NCBI GenBank assembly: GCA_922989275.2
Contig: OV277861.1
Location: forward strand, 19,492,540 to 19,556,539
From: Gari tellinella
Lineage: Eukaryota; Mollusca; Bivalvia; Cardiida; Psammobiidae
Direction: 5' to 3'
DNA length: 64,000 nucleotides
Shown piece by piece: positions 54,298 through 64,000 of the stretch. The notes beneath the pieces are model-generated. The model had not been told where the DNA came from. It saw nothing but the letters and a program-made list of their open reading frames with translations, and did not search any database. The position numbers and the translations under genes were made by a program. Each line of letters starts with the position of its first letter. The stretch's first letter is position 1.

Positions 54298-54773
54298 TAT
54301 GTCAAAATGACAAACAGTGTATATATAGGGTTAAAAGAGTTAAGGCACATGCTTTACTTTCAACCTGTTTTAAGTGGTCACTTACCTTCAAAACTAGAAA
54401 CAGGCTATGGTCCATAAAGGACTAATGTGACTTAACTATTTATCGATTCAAAGTTTTATAAATTATATGTATGAAAATTAATTTGCATGTTTTGACTTCT
54501 TCAGAGGGACAATGTGACTCATTCAGCTTCTGAATCAGTAACTTTTGTGCACTATCGTTTGACAATTCTTTAATGGGGTTTTTAAGGTATGTACCTTAGG
54601 TCATCCATTTAATTCATAATGGAAGACCAGCTTGTTTACACCGACAAGAGCCTGATCATTACCACACCAAATCGTTTTCCATCAATCGTGACCTGGGCAT
54701 TCAATGACAAGCTATAGCTAGTGTCAGTCATTTTACTTATTTTGACACTGTAGACGAATACAATTGAACCCTT

Positions 54774-55406
54774 TCCCCCATAGTAGCGCTTTTTAGTGCA
54801 TTTAATTTATTCCTCCACTGAAAAAAATAGTTCAAACTTATACAGTCAGAAACATGATACAGTGGAACCCCTCCAAACCTGAACCTCTAAATACCTGAAT
54901 TCTCTCTAAACCTGACAAAAACTTTGGTCCCGTTTCCAAACCTCCTCGATTCTAAATTACACCATAAATACGCTTTTTATACTACATTCATGAATATTTA
55001 TCATCATATATCTTTTCTATATTCTTGTAGATGATAGCTTAAAGCAGGTTGAAAGTAAAGCAGAACTCACCTTCAGGCGCATTCTGCTTTACTTTCAATC
55101 TGCTTTAAGTGATCAGCTATCTTCCATACTAGAAATAAGCTACGGGTTAAAACCCCTCTAAACCAGAAACCCCTCTAAACCGGAAATTTATGTTGTCCCA
55201 ACACACGTCCGGTTTAGAGGGGTTTCACTGTATATCAAAATAAATATTTTCTATATCCCATGAGATGGAAGCTTAAAACAGGCTGAAAGTAAAGCAGAAT
55301 GGACCATAAGGTGTATTTTGCTTTACTTTCAACCTGCTTTATAAGTCACTCAGGTCAGCTGTCTTCAAAACTAGAAACAGGCTATGCAGTAAATTTTAAA
55401 GGGTTA
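54774..55406. mobile_element. TTAA-1 interrupted by TA-3
   Basis: GAACCCTTTCCCCCATAGTA to AAAGGGTTAA. At TA 54858-54859 TA-3 interrupts; TTAA-1 resumes ATCAAAATAAATATTTTC. Confidence 0.88.
54858..55232. mobile_element. TA-3 composite element, second copy
   Basis: TACAGTGGAACCCCTCCAAA to GAGGGGTTTCACTGTA. Inside it is a TTAA-1 core (about 54959-55150) at the same junction as in 14567-14922. Confidence 0.88.
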
Positions 55407-55409
55407 AGG

Positions 55410-56005
55410 CAGGACTTATAATATTATATGATCTAGCACAATTCAACTAGACTCTGCTACATTATTCTTATTGGGGCTATCCATACTTAAGTTTTTCAAA
55501 TTTTACTACCAGTATGGGAGCTAAGTTACTATAGCCTCCAGGCAAATAAATGTTTTGGAATCAAAATGCATTTATTAAAGCAGGTAGTCCTTCGGGCTTC
55601 AACCACCAAACCAAAAGTTACACATACACCATGGGATATATGTTATAATAATACAAAAATTACATATAAATGTACTGCATGAATAAATCAGCTCACTACA
55701 ACATCTGTGTTCCAAAAATTAATTAATTACCGTATTCTTGATATGAATGCGACTAAACTAATTGCTAAAGGAGGAATCTAGATTATAAAACATGCTTTGT
55801 GGTGTTCAGAGTAACATATGTCAGAATCAAGCAACAGTTATTATCAGATTTTTCTGACATGGTTGAGTTATTTTTTGAACAGAATAGTTTATAATGGTAA
55901 ATAAATAACAGGTAACAATTCGGATATACATTCATACACTTTCCTACTTCAGATAAGCATGATTCTTGAGCAGCACCAGACTGCTGCGCGAGCATTTTAC
56001 TGATA
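55410..56005. other. Unique intergenic/5' intron sequence
   Basis: No gene or repeat family recognised; the 83-codon minus frame 55783-56034 has no motif. Confidence 0.4.
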
Positions 56006-56007
56006 TC

Positions 56008-56228
56008 ACAGTTATTCTTTCCCAATGCACGCATTTACGCTAAAACCAATAGTTCCATCGCAAACAGGTTGGAGCCAGATCAGACGTTGGGTAACCCGGT
56101 GTCTGATCAAGCTCCAACCTGTTTGCTACTAAGATTATAAAGACAGAAAACTCTGAAAGTAATTTTCTACAGTTAGTGCATTGTGTTTGTGTTCAAATGG
56201 GAAAGAATAATGTCTTCTCTTCTGTACA
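56008..56228. mobile_element. TA-2 element with H1 hairpin
   Basis: Left end decayed (CAGTTATTCTTTCCCAATGC), right GAAAGAATAATGTCTTCTC. Hairpin 56062-56124. Confidence 0.82.
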
Positions 56229-56584
56229 TTAAGCACAATAAATACAGCTTTCAGTATCCCTAGCTAATTATACGGAAATCATCGAGTACAAAATGATCAT
56301 CCCCTTTAAAGTTTTATAATGTTCCAATCTAAAATAACTCGGCCAAGTCAGAAGAAAACACTTGTAGTGTACGACATCGTACAATTTTACTCAAAACCTA
56401 AAAGCAATGTGTTTATTGGACTGTTGTGGACCTCATAACACAAAACACTAACAAGAAAATTGGAGAACTAAATAACCATTTACTCCATAGCCCTTTACAT
56501 GCTGGGTAATTTTTTTCGTCTGCAACATATAATTGCCATCTGCTACAGTTCTAAATATGGAAATTTCTTTATTTCTTTTCAAAA

Positions 56585-56790
56585 CAGGGTCTGAGAATGG
56601 CAAACATGCATTTAATTAATTCCTCAACTGATGAAAACAATCCTTTTTTATACAGTAATGAATGTGCAACTTAAGAAATATTTCCTACATTCTAACAGAT
56701 GGTGGCTTAAAGTAGACCTTTCTGTACATTCTGCTTTACTTTCAACCTGCCTAAAGTAGTCACGTGTCTTCAAACAACAGGCTATGGAGT
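56585..56790. mobile_element. TTAA-1 remnant
   Basis: Recognised by AAGAAATATTTCCTACATTC and CATTCTGCTTTACTTTCAAC. Confidence 0.7.
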
Positions 56791-56848
56791 AAGTAAAGCC
56801 TCTAGAAGAGTTGACAGTCTGTTGTATTGTACCACAAAACAAGCAAGT

Positions 56849-57204
56849 ATAGTGCTTGCTCCCTATAAAAGGTCCGCCCAACAATGACTCCCTCCTTACA
56901 ATGACCCTTGCCCCAGTTCCCTAAACAGGACTATAAAGTCTAACGCTTTTACTGCAGTAATACCGTCTGGTTAAAGTTGTCTTCTGCTCTTTTTCTCAAA
57001 GTAACATTGAACATTTTGACAGAAAAAAACTTAATGATGAGTGACAAACAGCTTAATTGAATCCAGATCAGACTGCTTTACTTGGCGTCTGATCTGGATT
57101 CAAGCTGTTTGTATATTTAAATCAATTTCCCTCCCTTTACCAACTCCTTCAGAGCAAAGCACACATTTTTGTCTCCCATTGGGTGTCATAGAGGGAGCAC
57201 TGTA
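56849..57204. mobile_element. TA-5 element with H1 hairpin
   Basis: TATAGTGCTTGCTCCC to GAGGGAGCACTGTA. Hairpin 57044-57113 with GAATCCAGATCAGAC arms. Confidence 0.8.
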
Positions 57205-57606
57205 TAAGGATATTCCCAAACCTTTTCATACATTTTCAAGTTAAGCCAAGCTTGAATAGGAATTTATACAACAATGTCTTGAATGTTTTTGATTAAAAAG
57301 AAAGTACAATGGACTACATGTGATGGAAAATTAGCATGAGCTGCTCAAAATTACCACAAGGGTGTGAAGCAGAACTTACAAGATTGATAGATACACCATT
57401 ATGTGGGCAATTTTGTCAACTTAAACAAGTTACATCCATGCCTACAGTAATTAGTCGTAGCACTACATATCTTATTCTTACAAAACCAGTCATTGACGCT
57501 ATATGTAAGTTGATAGCATATTATAAGTTGATATGGGTGGGTCGAAGATCTAAATGTCCCTTGTATCAATCAGTCAAAACAGAATCCCATTCATTGTCCC
57601 TAACAG

Positions 57607-57860
57607 GTAAGGTCAACTTTATAGTCATGAAAATGTGCCCTAAGAAACGTTCCCTATAACCTAGTAGATTGTAGCTTAACCCACAACCCCATAGCCTGTT
57701 TCTTAGTTTTGAAGATAGTTGACCACTTAAACTTAAAGTAGGTACATTCTGCTGTACATTCTGCTGTACTTTCAGCCTGCTTTAAGCTGTCATCTGCTAT
57801 GATAACGTTGTTTTTTTCCTATGATGCATATTCTTGACTATTTTCTTCAGATGAGGAATA
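57607..57860. mobile_element. Overlapping TTAA-1 remnants
   Basis: An outer copy is broken at GTAGC|TTAA (57676) by another left end, CCCATAGCCTGTTTCTTAG. The hairpin is partly triplicated (TACATTCTGCTGTAC). Confidence 0.7.
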
Positions 57861-57864
57861 ACTA

Positions 57865-58250
57865 CCCTTTCAATTTTGAATCAATGAGATTTTGACATAC
57901 GCTTAGGTTTTCCAACTCCTTGCTTAAACATGTTTCTTGCCCAAGGGCATAATTGCATCAATTTAGTATGCTAAGTCTTATAACGTCACCAGTAATTTAA
58001 GTAACAAATGCAAATCTGTTATTCAAACAATACAATACATTTGTACTGGTAAAACAAGCAATAAGAAACAGAACAGAACAGAATAAGGTGACTAACTACT
58101 TATATATGCTATATTTCCCCATGGAAAATGAATGTCCTAAAAGAAAAGCAGTTTTATGCTTCTACCATATTGTATGTAAATACCTGGGTGAATGAAAGCT
58201 GTTCTGTTCTGTTAGAAATCTAAATTCCTGCATCCTTACAGATGGATGCT
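57865..58250. other. Unique sequence
   Basis: No gene; a GAACAGAACAGAA run near 58068-58083 has a complement near 58200-58212. Confidence 0.45.
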
Positions 58251-58255
58251 AATAA

Positions 58256-58672
58256 TTAATCCTTTCCCCCATGCACCTTTTAGCATATTTAATGTATTCA
58301 TCCTTTCAAGAAAATAGTTCCAATTAATACAGTCATGAATTATGTATCATAAGAACAAAATTCTATATTCTAGCAAAAATAGCTTATTAAGCAGGCTGAA
58401 AGTAAATCAGAATGCGCCTTAAGGCGCATTCCACTTTACTTTCAACCTGCTTTAAGAAGTCACCTATCTTCACAACTGGAAATGGGCTATGGGGTAAAGG
58501 GTTAACCCAGTAACTCCATAAATACACCTTTTTATGCATTTAATTTATTCCTCCGCTGAAGAAAATACATGTTCTACTTTTTACAGTCATGAATATGCAC
58601 CATGATATATATATTTTCTGTATCCTAGCAGAAAGTAGCTTAAACTTAAAGTATGTTGAAAGTTTAAGGGTG
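58256..58672. mobile_element. Two back-to-back TTAA-1 elements sharing one TTAA
   Basis: The first ends GGGTAAAGGGTTAA at 58505 and the second begins at the same TTAA (CCCAGTAACTCCATAAA); the second is truncated in its hairpin. Confidence 0.85.
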
Positions 58673-58674
58673 CT

Positions 58675-59440
58675 TCAAAAATTAATTAATGTAACTTGAT
58701 CAATAACTTTGATATAATATGTGCAAAATGCATGTGTGATACATGTATATCATTTCAAAGAGCAATTCTTTGCCTACACTATGGTATAATGCACAATAAG
58801 ATCACATAACTCGATAAGTAGCAATACAAACCTAAATGACCCCTACAATTGAATACAATTGAGAATGAATACTGGTTACAGTTTCATTACAGGTAGTTAA
58901 GCATTGAATACAGGTAGTTTTATAAATTACAACATGTCTCAATAAGTAGACCAGAATGCCATACCTCAGATACATGATTTTAAGCAGGTCCTGTCCTTAT
59001 ATATCCACACTGAGAATCAAGAATGTGTATATTTATGTCACTAAGTAACAAAATAGTGACAGCTATTGCACTTTCTCCTCGTCTGACACCTATAACTGAC
59101 CTGTCATACTTCTAGACCTATGACACAACTATAAAGTACTCTGAACTATAATACCGGTAGTAGTAAAGTCGATCCCCCTGTTACTTTATGTTAAAAGTTT
59201 GTATCGGTTACACCAATTCCAATGTTACACGGTTTTCACACTAATTACAAGCCACTTAAACTCCCCGGCGATCTGAATTCAAACAGCTCTAAGTATTGAA
59301 GCAATGTGCGTGAACTTGCTTTGACAAACATGTGTACCTATACAAGCACGTGGACCAGATCAATATCTTTGGTTAAACTTAAATAATACATTGAATAAGT
59401 TGACCTATTGTTAATCAGTCATTCTTTTAAAGAAGAATAA
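58675..59440. other. Unique sequence
   Basis: No feature recognised. Confidence 0.4.
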
Positions 59441-59454
59441 ATCTGACTAACAGA

Positions 59455-59550
59455 TGACTGACAACTTAATGCAGGATAAAAGTAAAGCAGAAAGCTCCTA
59501 TAGGAGCTTTCTGCTTTACTTTTATCCTGCATTTAGCTGCCACCTGTATT
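59455..59550. repeat. TA-6 hairpin
   Basis: Arms GCAGGATAAAAGTAAAGCAG and complement, apex AGCTCCTATAGGAGCT. Confidence 0.9.
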
Positions 59551-59804
59551 AAAGACTTCAATTTCACAATTAGAGTGTCTAAACACCTGTGTGCCATATA
59601 GTACAACAATACAAGTCCTCGCTTGTCCTTAAACCCTATTTTACCCCACTGTTGTCTACCCCCAGACTATTATAACATGTACACACGACAAAAGCCCTGG
59701 GTAGAAATGGGTATTAAAGAAATCCAATAGACCTAAACTACAGTTAAACCTGTACGCAGTGACAATGCTACCCAATAGAAAATATGTTAATCTCTATAGA
59801 CATG

Positions 59805-59895
59805 TGATATAACTGCTTAATGCAGGACAAAAGTAATGCAGACAGCTCCTATATAGGAGCTTTCTGCATTACTTTTGTCCTGCATTAACTGCTTT
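59805..59895. repeat. TA-6 hairpin, second copy
   Basis: Arms GCAGGACAAAAGTAATGCAG and complement, apex AGCTCCTATATAGGAGCT. Confidence 0.9.
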
Positions 59896-59899
59896 CATT

Positions 59900-60490
59900 G
59901 TAAAATATTGCAAAATCTTCTTTTGACACTTCAACAGCCAGTCAGTGATTCTGCAAACAGGTTTTACTCCATAATTTTGTAACAATACAACGCCAAAGGC
60001 TTTCAGTTATACATCAATATTTATTTAAAGCTTTAAATGGGGAAAACCAGGGCAAACATTCTGAAACCAGATCAGATTTCAATAACTTTTCATGTCATTC
60101 TTTATTTGATAAAGATCCAAACTAATTATTGATATGTTTGCACTAATTCAGCAATCTTTCTAAAGTAAAAGTAAATATCTAATAAATCTTTCACATAAAA
60201 GTATTTTTTATGTACAATTTTCTGTGTAAACTAAACAGTTAATTTTTTATACAAACTTTGTATATGTTGCAACTTGTGCTTTACTAATTTCAAAATTTCA
60301 GTTACTTTACAAGTGATTGAAGTACACAGGTTTATTTATTTATGTGTCATATATAATTCACCTCTAAAAAAACGTAATTGCCACTTCATTTAAGTTTTGA
60401 GATTTAAAATCATAAGAACACATTAAGCTTCAGAGATTCAAGAGTATAGTCCCTATAAACAATTTGGTTTGGCTCTCAGCCTCTGCCATT
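59900..60490. other. Unique AT-rich sequence
   Basis: Only a decayed H1 trace near 60050-60140. Confidence 0.4.
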
Positions 60491-60501
60491 CTGGCAGAAG
60501 C

Positions 60502-60763
60502 TTAACCCATTACCCCAATGCCTATTTCTAGTTTTGAAAACAGGTGACGTACCACTTAATTAAAGCAGGTTGAAAGTAAAGCAGAATGTGCCTTAAGGCA
60601 CATTCTGCTTTTCTTTCAGCCTGCTTTAAGCTACAACCTGCTAGAATAAAGAAAATATTCCTTACAATAAATATTTCATGACTATAAATTGAAACTATAA
60701 TTTTCTTCAGTAGAGGAATTTATTAAAGGCGTAAAAAGGTGTATTTATGGGTTAATGGGTTAA
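60502..60763. mobile_element. TTAA-1 element
   Basis: Complete; apex TGTGCCTTAAGGCACA. Confidence 0.92.
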
Positions 60764-60769
60764 GGAGCC

Positions 60770-61360
60770 AAACCATGGAAAGTGTTACTGATTGTTCTTC
60801 TCTCGCAAGCTTATTAATGCATTGGTTAATACATAGCCTTGGATATTTCCTAACAATACAATTATACAAAATTGAATAAAACCCCTGTCTTATCTCATAA
60901 TCTAAAGATGTTAATTAAAAAAATTGCTTTCCATTTTTTGTAATTTAAAATTTAATTATTCTTCAAAACTTTCGCTGACTTTGATCCTAGGTTTTTCTTC
61001 TCAATTTTCAACCAATATTATATCCTTGTCTCAATTCAACATTTAAGTTGTTGTTTTATTTTGATCGTTGTAAGAGTCTACAAAGGTCACTATACACAAA
61101 ACTATTTAAAACAAAAAAAACCACTATAAGATATAAAATATGAATATCAGATAATGATTATCACATTCCAGTTATGCAAACAGATATATCATAAGTGCAA
61201 ACAAACGTCACATAAAGAGTGGTTACTTGAGATTAGATTTAGTTCTAAATAAACAAAAGAGTTGAGTTCAACGGATTAAAATATAAATTTTATAATACAG
61301 TAAAATCTGCATTGTCCCTGAAAAGAATGTCTCAATCATGGTATTAAAGATAGCTCAAAA
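60770..61360. other. Unique AT-rich sequence
   Basis: No feature recognised. Confidence 0.4.
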
Positions 61361-61365
61361 AATGT

Positions 61366-61650
61366 TTAACCCATTACCCTATATATTGCCTGTTTCTAGT
61401 TTTGAAGACACTTGACCACTTAAAGCATGTTGAAAGTAAAGCAGAATGTGCCTTAAGGCACATTCTGCTTTACTTTCAGCCTGCTTTAAGCTATTATCTG
61501 CTAGAATATAGAAAATTATTTCTTATGATTTTTATTTGTGACTTGTATGAATTGGAACTATTTTCTTCAGTAGAGGCGTATTTATGGGGTAATGGGTTAA
61601 AGTAAAGCTGAAAGCTCTTGTAGGAGCTTTCTGTTTTACTCTCATGCCTA
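61366..61650. mobile_element. TTAA-1 element beside a TA-6 hairpin relic
   Basis: TTAA-1 to 61600, apex TGTGCCTTAAGGCACA. Then GCTCTTGTAGGAGCTTTC remains from a TA-6/TA-1 hairpin. Confidence 0.85.
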
Positions 61651-61886
61651 TTTTTGATTAGTCATTATCACAGCAAGGTTTTATACTTTGCTTTGAATTG
61701 AAAACTACTTAAAAATAAAACACAATTATATAGTGTTTAATTTCAAACTCAAAAGAGGCAAAATTTACATCTCCCGGGTATATATTTTTCTCTTTCAGGT
61801 ATCCCTTTGGACATAACATAATATCATGAAATATTCCAAACAATTGTCAATTTGACAAAATTTGCTATTTATGAGCCATTACTCTA

Positions 61887-62095
61887 TTAACCTATTATCC
61901 CATAGCCTGTTTCTAGTTTTGAATATAGTTACCCACTTAAAGCAGGTTGAAAGTAAAGCAGAATGTGCCTTAAGGCACATTCTGCTTTACTTTCAGCCTG
62001 CTTTAATCTATTCTCTGCTAGAATATAGATAATTTTCTTCAGTAGAGGAAATAATTAAAGGCATTAAATGGTGTATTTATTGGGTAATGTGTTAA
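61887..62095. mobile_element. TTAA-1 element
   Basis: TTAACCTATTATCCCATAGC to GGGTAATGTGTTAA. A separate H1-type hairpin is at 62136-62206. Confidence 0.9.
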
Positions 62096-62233
62096 ATCAA
62101 CACTATTATAGGCAGTCAGGCTAAGGACTGTTTATCAACTTGACAAAGATCCTGATCAGATGCCACATAATTTGGTGTCTGATAAGGGTCCAAACTTTTT
62201 GATAATCATTTCTATGTCTTCAGTCATTTTGTC

Positions 62234-62942
62234 TTAACCCATTACCAAAACATGTAGCCTATTTCTAGATGTGCATGAAGAAAAATGCATGACCACTTCA
62301 AGCAGGTTGAAAGTACTTTCAGTTTATTTTCAACCCATGATGCTTCAACACTTTACCCCATAGCCTGTTTCTAGTTTTGAAGATAGCTGGTGACCACTTA
62401 AAGCAGGTTGACAGTAAAGCAGAAAGCGCCTTTAACATAAGGTGAATTCTGCTTTACTTTCTGGCTGTTTTAAGCTACCATCTGCTAGGATATAGAAAAT
62501 ATTTCTTTTGATACATATTCATGACTGAACGAATTGGAATTGTTTTCTTCAGGGGAGGAATAAATTAAAGGTGTAAAAAGGGATATTTATGGGGTAATGG
62601 GATAAGCTACCACTTGCTAGGATATTAACCCTTAGCCTGCCAGTCACGACTATAGCTCCATATGCAAACAGCTTGGATCCGGATGAGACGCCGAGTAACT
62701 CGGCGTCTCATCCAGTTCCAAGCTGTTTGACACTCGGACAACATTTTCAGCAATTTTGAGCAACTTTGAAACTTGAAGCAGACGAGAAATATAGCAGACG
62801 ACAATTTATTTGGCGGGCTAAGGGTTAAAAATGTTTTTTATGGTACATATTCATGTGCGGATAAATTAAGGAGCTATTTTCTGCACTTGAGGATAACATT
62901 ATTATTAAGGCATAAAATGGAGATTTATGGGGTTATGGGTTA
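62234..62942. mobile_element. TTAA-1 with nested TTAA-1 and TTAA-3
   Basis: The outer copy is broken at its arm base by TTAA-1 (about 62344-62606), resumes GCTACCACTTGCTAGGATA, is broken again by TTAA-3 (62625-62828), and ends GGGTTATGGGTTAA. Confidence 0.82.
62625..62828. mobile_element. TTAA-3 element with H1 hairpin
   Basis: TTAACCCTTAGCCTGCCAGT to GGCGGGCTAAGGGTTAA. Hairpin 62663-62730, apex GACGCCGAGTAACTCGGCGT. Confidence 0.9.
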
Positions 62943-63302
62943 AATCTAGCTTTAAAACAAAAGTACAGACCATAGTATTATAGCAGATGGTATCTGATGA
63001 CAATGAGAAGGAAAATCAGAGAAGGGACAATTGTTAAATAGCAAATTTCAGTAAGTAAGGGGGAAATAACTACAACTTATCAGTCTTATCTGTTGTGATA
63101 TATGGCTAGTTATCTAACTTCTTTTTCTTTGACCATTTAGCATGCTCATTAAATGTCAGCAAAAATTGGAGATCAGATTTTAAAGCTACACAACACAGAG
63201 TGCTAAATCATAAAAAAATTAACAGATAAAGGGGGATAACTCTAGTTTTCTGAAATTATCTGACTTGAATTTGACTTGAAGATTGATCAAACCTATGTTC
63301 AG

Positions 63303-63750
63303 CAGGGCTGTCATTTCTCCAGATTTTTCCAATTTTCGTATTTTTATCCAAGCAGATGGAAGCTTAAAGCAGACAGAAAGTAAAGCAGAATGCACCTTAA
63401 CCCTTTACCTGATAGCCTATTTCAGGTATTGAAGATAGGTGACTACTTAAAGCAGGTTGAAAGTAAAGCAGAATGCGCCCTAAGGCGCATTCTGCTTTAC
63501 TTTCAGCCTGCTTTAAGCTACCATCTGCTAATATGTAGAAATTATATCTTATGGCACATGTTTATAACTGTTTAAATAGGAACTATTTTCTTCAGCGGAG
63601 GAATAAATTAAATACGCTAAAAGTCGCTTCTATGGGGGAAAGGGTTAAGGTACATTCTGCTTTAATTTCAACCTGCTTTAAGTAATCATGCTTGAAAATA
63701 GAAAATTAGGAAATCTTAGGATTTTTCAAGATCAACTTATGGCATCCCTG
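63303..63750. mobile_element. CAGGG-1 with TTAA-1 in the apex of its H2 hairpin
   Basis: CAGGGCTGTCATTTCTCCAG to CTTATGGCATCCCTG, flanks GTTCAG/TTTCAG. The apex GCACC|TTAA is broken at 63397 and resumes at TTAA|GGTACATTCTGC. Confidence 0.88.
63397..63648. mobile_element. TTAA-1 element nested in CAGGG-1
   Basis: Complete; own apex GCGCCCTAAGGCGC. Confidence 0.92.
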
Positions 63751-63996
63751 TTTCAGTATAGGATTCATTCAAATATCATCCAATGAAATACTTGTACAAT
63801 TATTACATTCTGTGTACAGCGCCAACTCAAAAGATTACTGGTATCCCGGTACAACCATTTTTCGAACACCTAAGCATCTTTAAATCAATTGCAAAATGTT
63901 ATGTGAATAAAAGTTATTTTTTTACTTAGCTATTGGATATACTGATCCTCAAATCGGTTCTCTAACTATGTAAACAATGCATGGTGGCCCACTTAC

Positions 63997-64000
63997 CTCA
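63997..64000 (-). other. UGDH: Possible donor end of a UGDH 5' leader exon
   Basis: Minus strand reads TGAG|GTAAGT at the right edge, a consensus donor. The first coding exon has an acceptor 10 nt before its ATG, so a leader exon must lie at higher coordinates. The link between the two is only positional. Confidence 0.3.

Larger units (their letters stand above)
53210..54425. mobile_element. TTAA-1 holding TTAA-2 holding the SINE
   Basis: The outer hairpin apex reads GTGCC|TTAA at 53391; TTAA-2 runs to TTAA 54340-54343; the outer arm resumes GGCACATGCTTTACTTTC. The SINE is 53491-54297. Confidence 0.85.

Noticed and set aside
57336..57659. 107-codon plus-strand frame
   Set aside because: No domain, no splice or start context, and its end overlaps a TTAA-1 remnant.
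59455..59550. Rho-independent terminators
   Set aside because: The hairpins are transposon centres in an animal genome; no prokaryotic genes are present.

Overview
This window looks like nuclear DNA of an invertebrate animal, most likely a bivalve mollusc. The taxon is an inference from spliced metazoan genes, AT-rich introns and an extreme load of short palindromic transposons; nothing in the sequence names a species. There is no prokaryotic or viral gene organisation.

Genes. (1) At the left edge, on +, are the last four coding exons (823-3650) of a gene whose product ends in a LamG/concanavalin-A-like domain. (2) Most of the window (16789-51573, minus strand) is a complete set of 11 coding exons for UDP-glucose 6-dehydrogenase (UGDH, 475 residues). 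The reading frame stays intact across every junction. A 5' UTR intron splices 10 nt before the ATG, and a consensus donor at the right window edge may belong to a leader exon. (3) Inside the 18.5-kb UGDH intron 8, on the same strand, is the longest anonymous open frame of the window (20423-21088, 221 codons). It has a hydrophobic leader-like start and a helix-rich body, and is perhaps a small secreted protein.

Everything else is mostly repeats. I can separate these non-autonomous families: TTAA-1 to TTAA-4 (TTAA at both ends, piggyBac-like termini), TA-1 to TA-7 (TA at both ends, Tc1/mariner/pogo-like), CAGGG-1 and CAGGG-2 (6-bp target duplications), a GGGGCCCG family, foldback elements and an I family. 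Nearly all carry a long perfect hairpin at the centre. Two hairpins recur: H1 (arm core AAACAGTTTGGATCCAGATC) and H2 (arm core AAAGTAAAGCAGAATG). The same hairpins sit inside families with unrelated ends, and within one family the hairpin can differ between copies. There are also half-elements and chimeras joined at the hairpin, and insertions into the TTAA at the apex or arm base of H2. I consider this apparent hairpin-cassette exchange and self-nesting the most interesting system here.

Larger elements: a 4,045-bp element (44608-48652) with about 87-bp degenerate inverted ends and a perfect 8-bp target duplication; a 5.1-kb segment (19882-25007) bounded by a 37-bp inverted repeat (34/37) that encloses the intronic ORF; and a 1.4-kb array of 52-bp units flanked by 25-bp direct repeats (7112-8551). 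There are smaller 33-bp and 91-bp tandem arrays and a tRNA-derived SINE joined to a palindromic GTTCATGAAC array.
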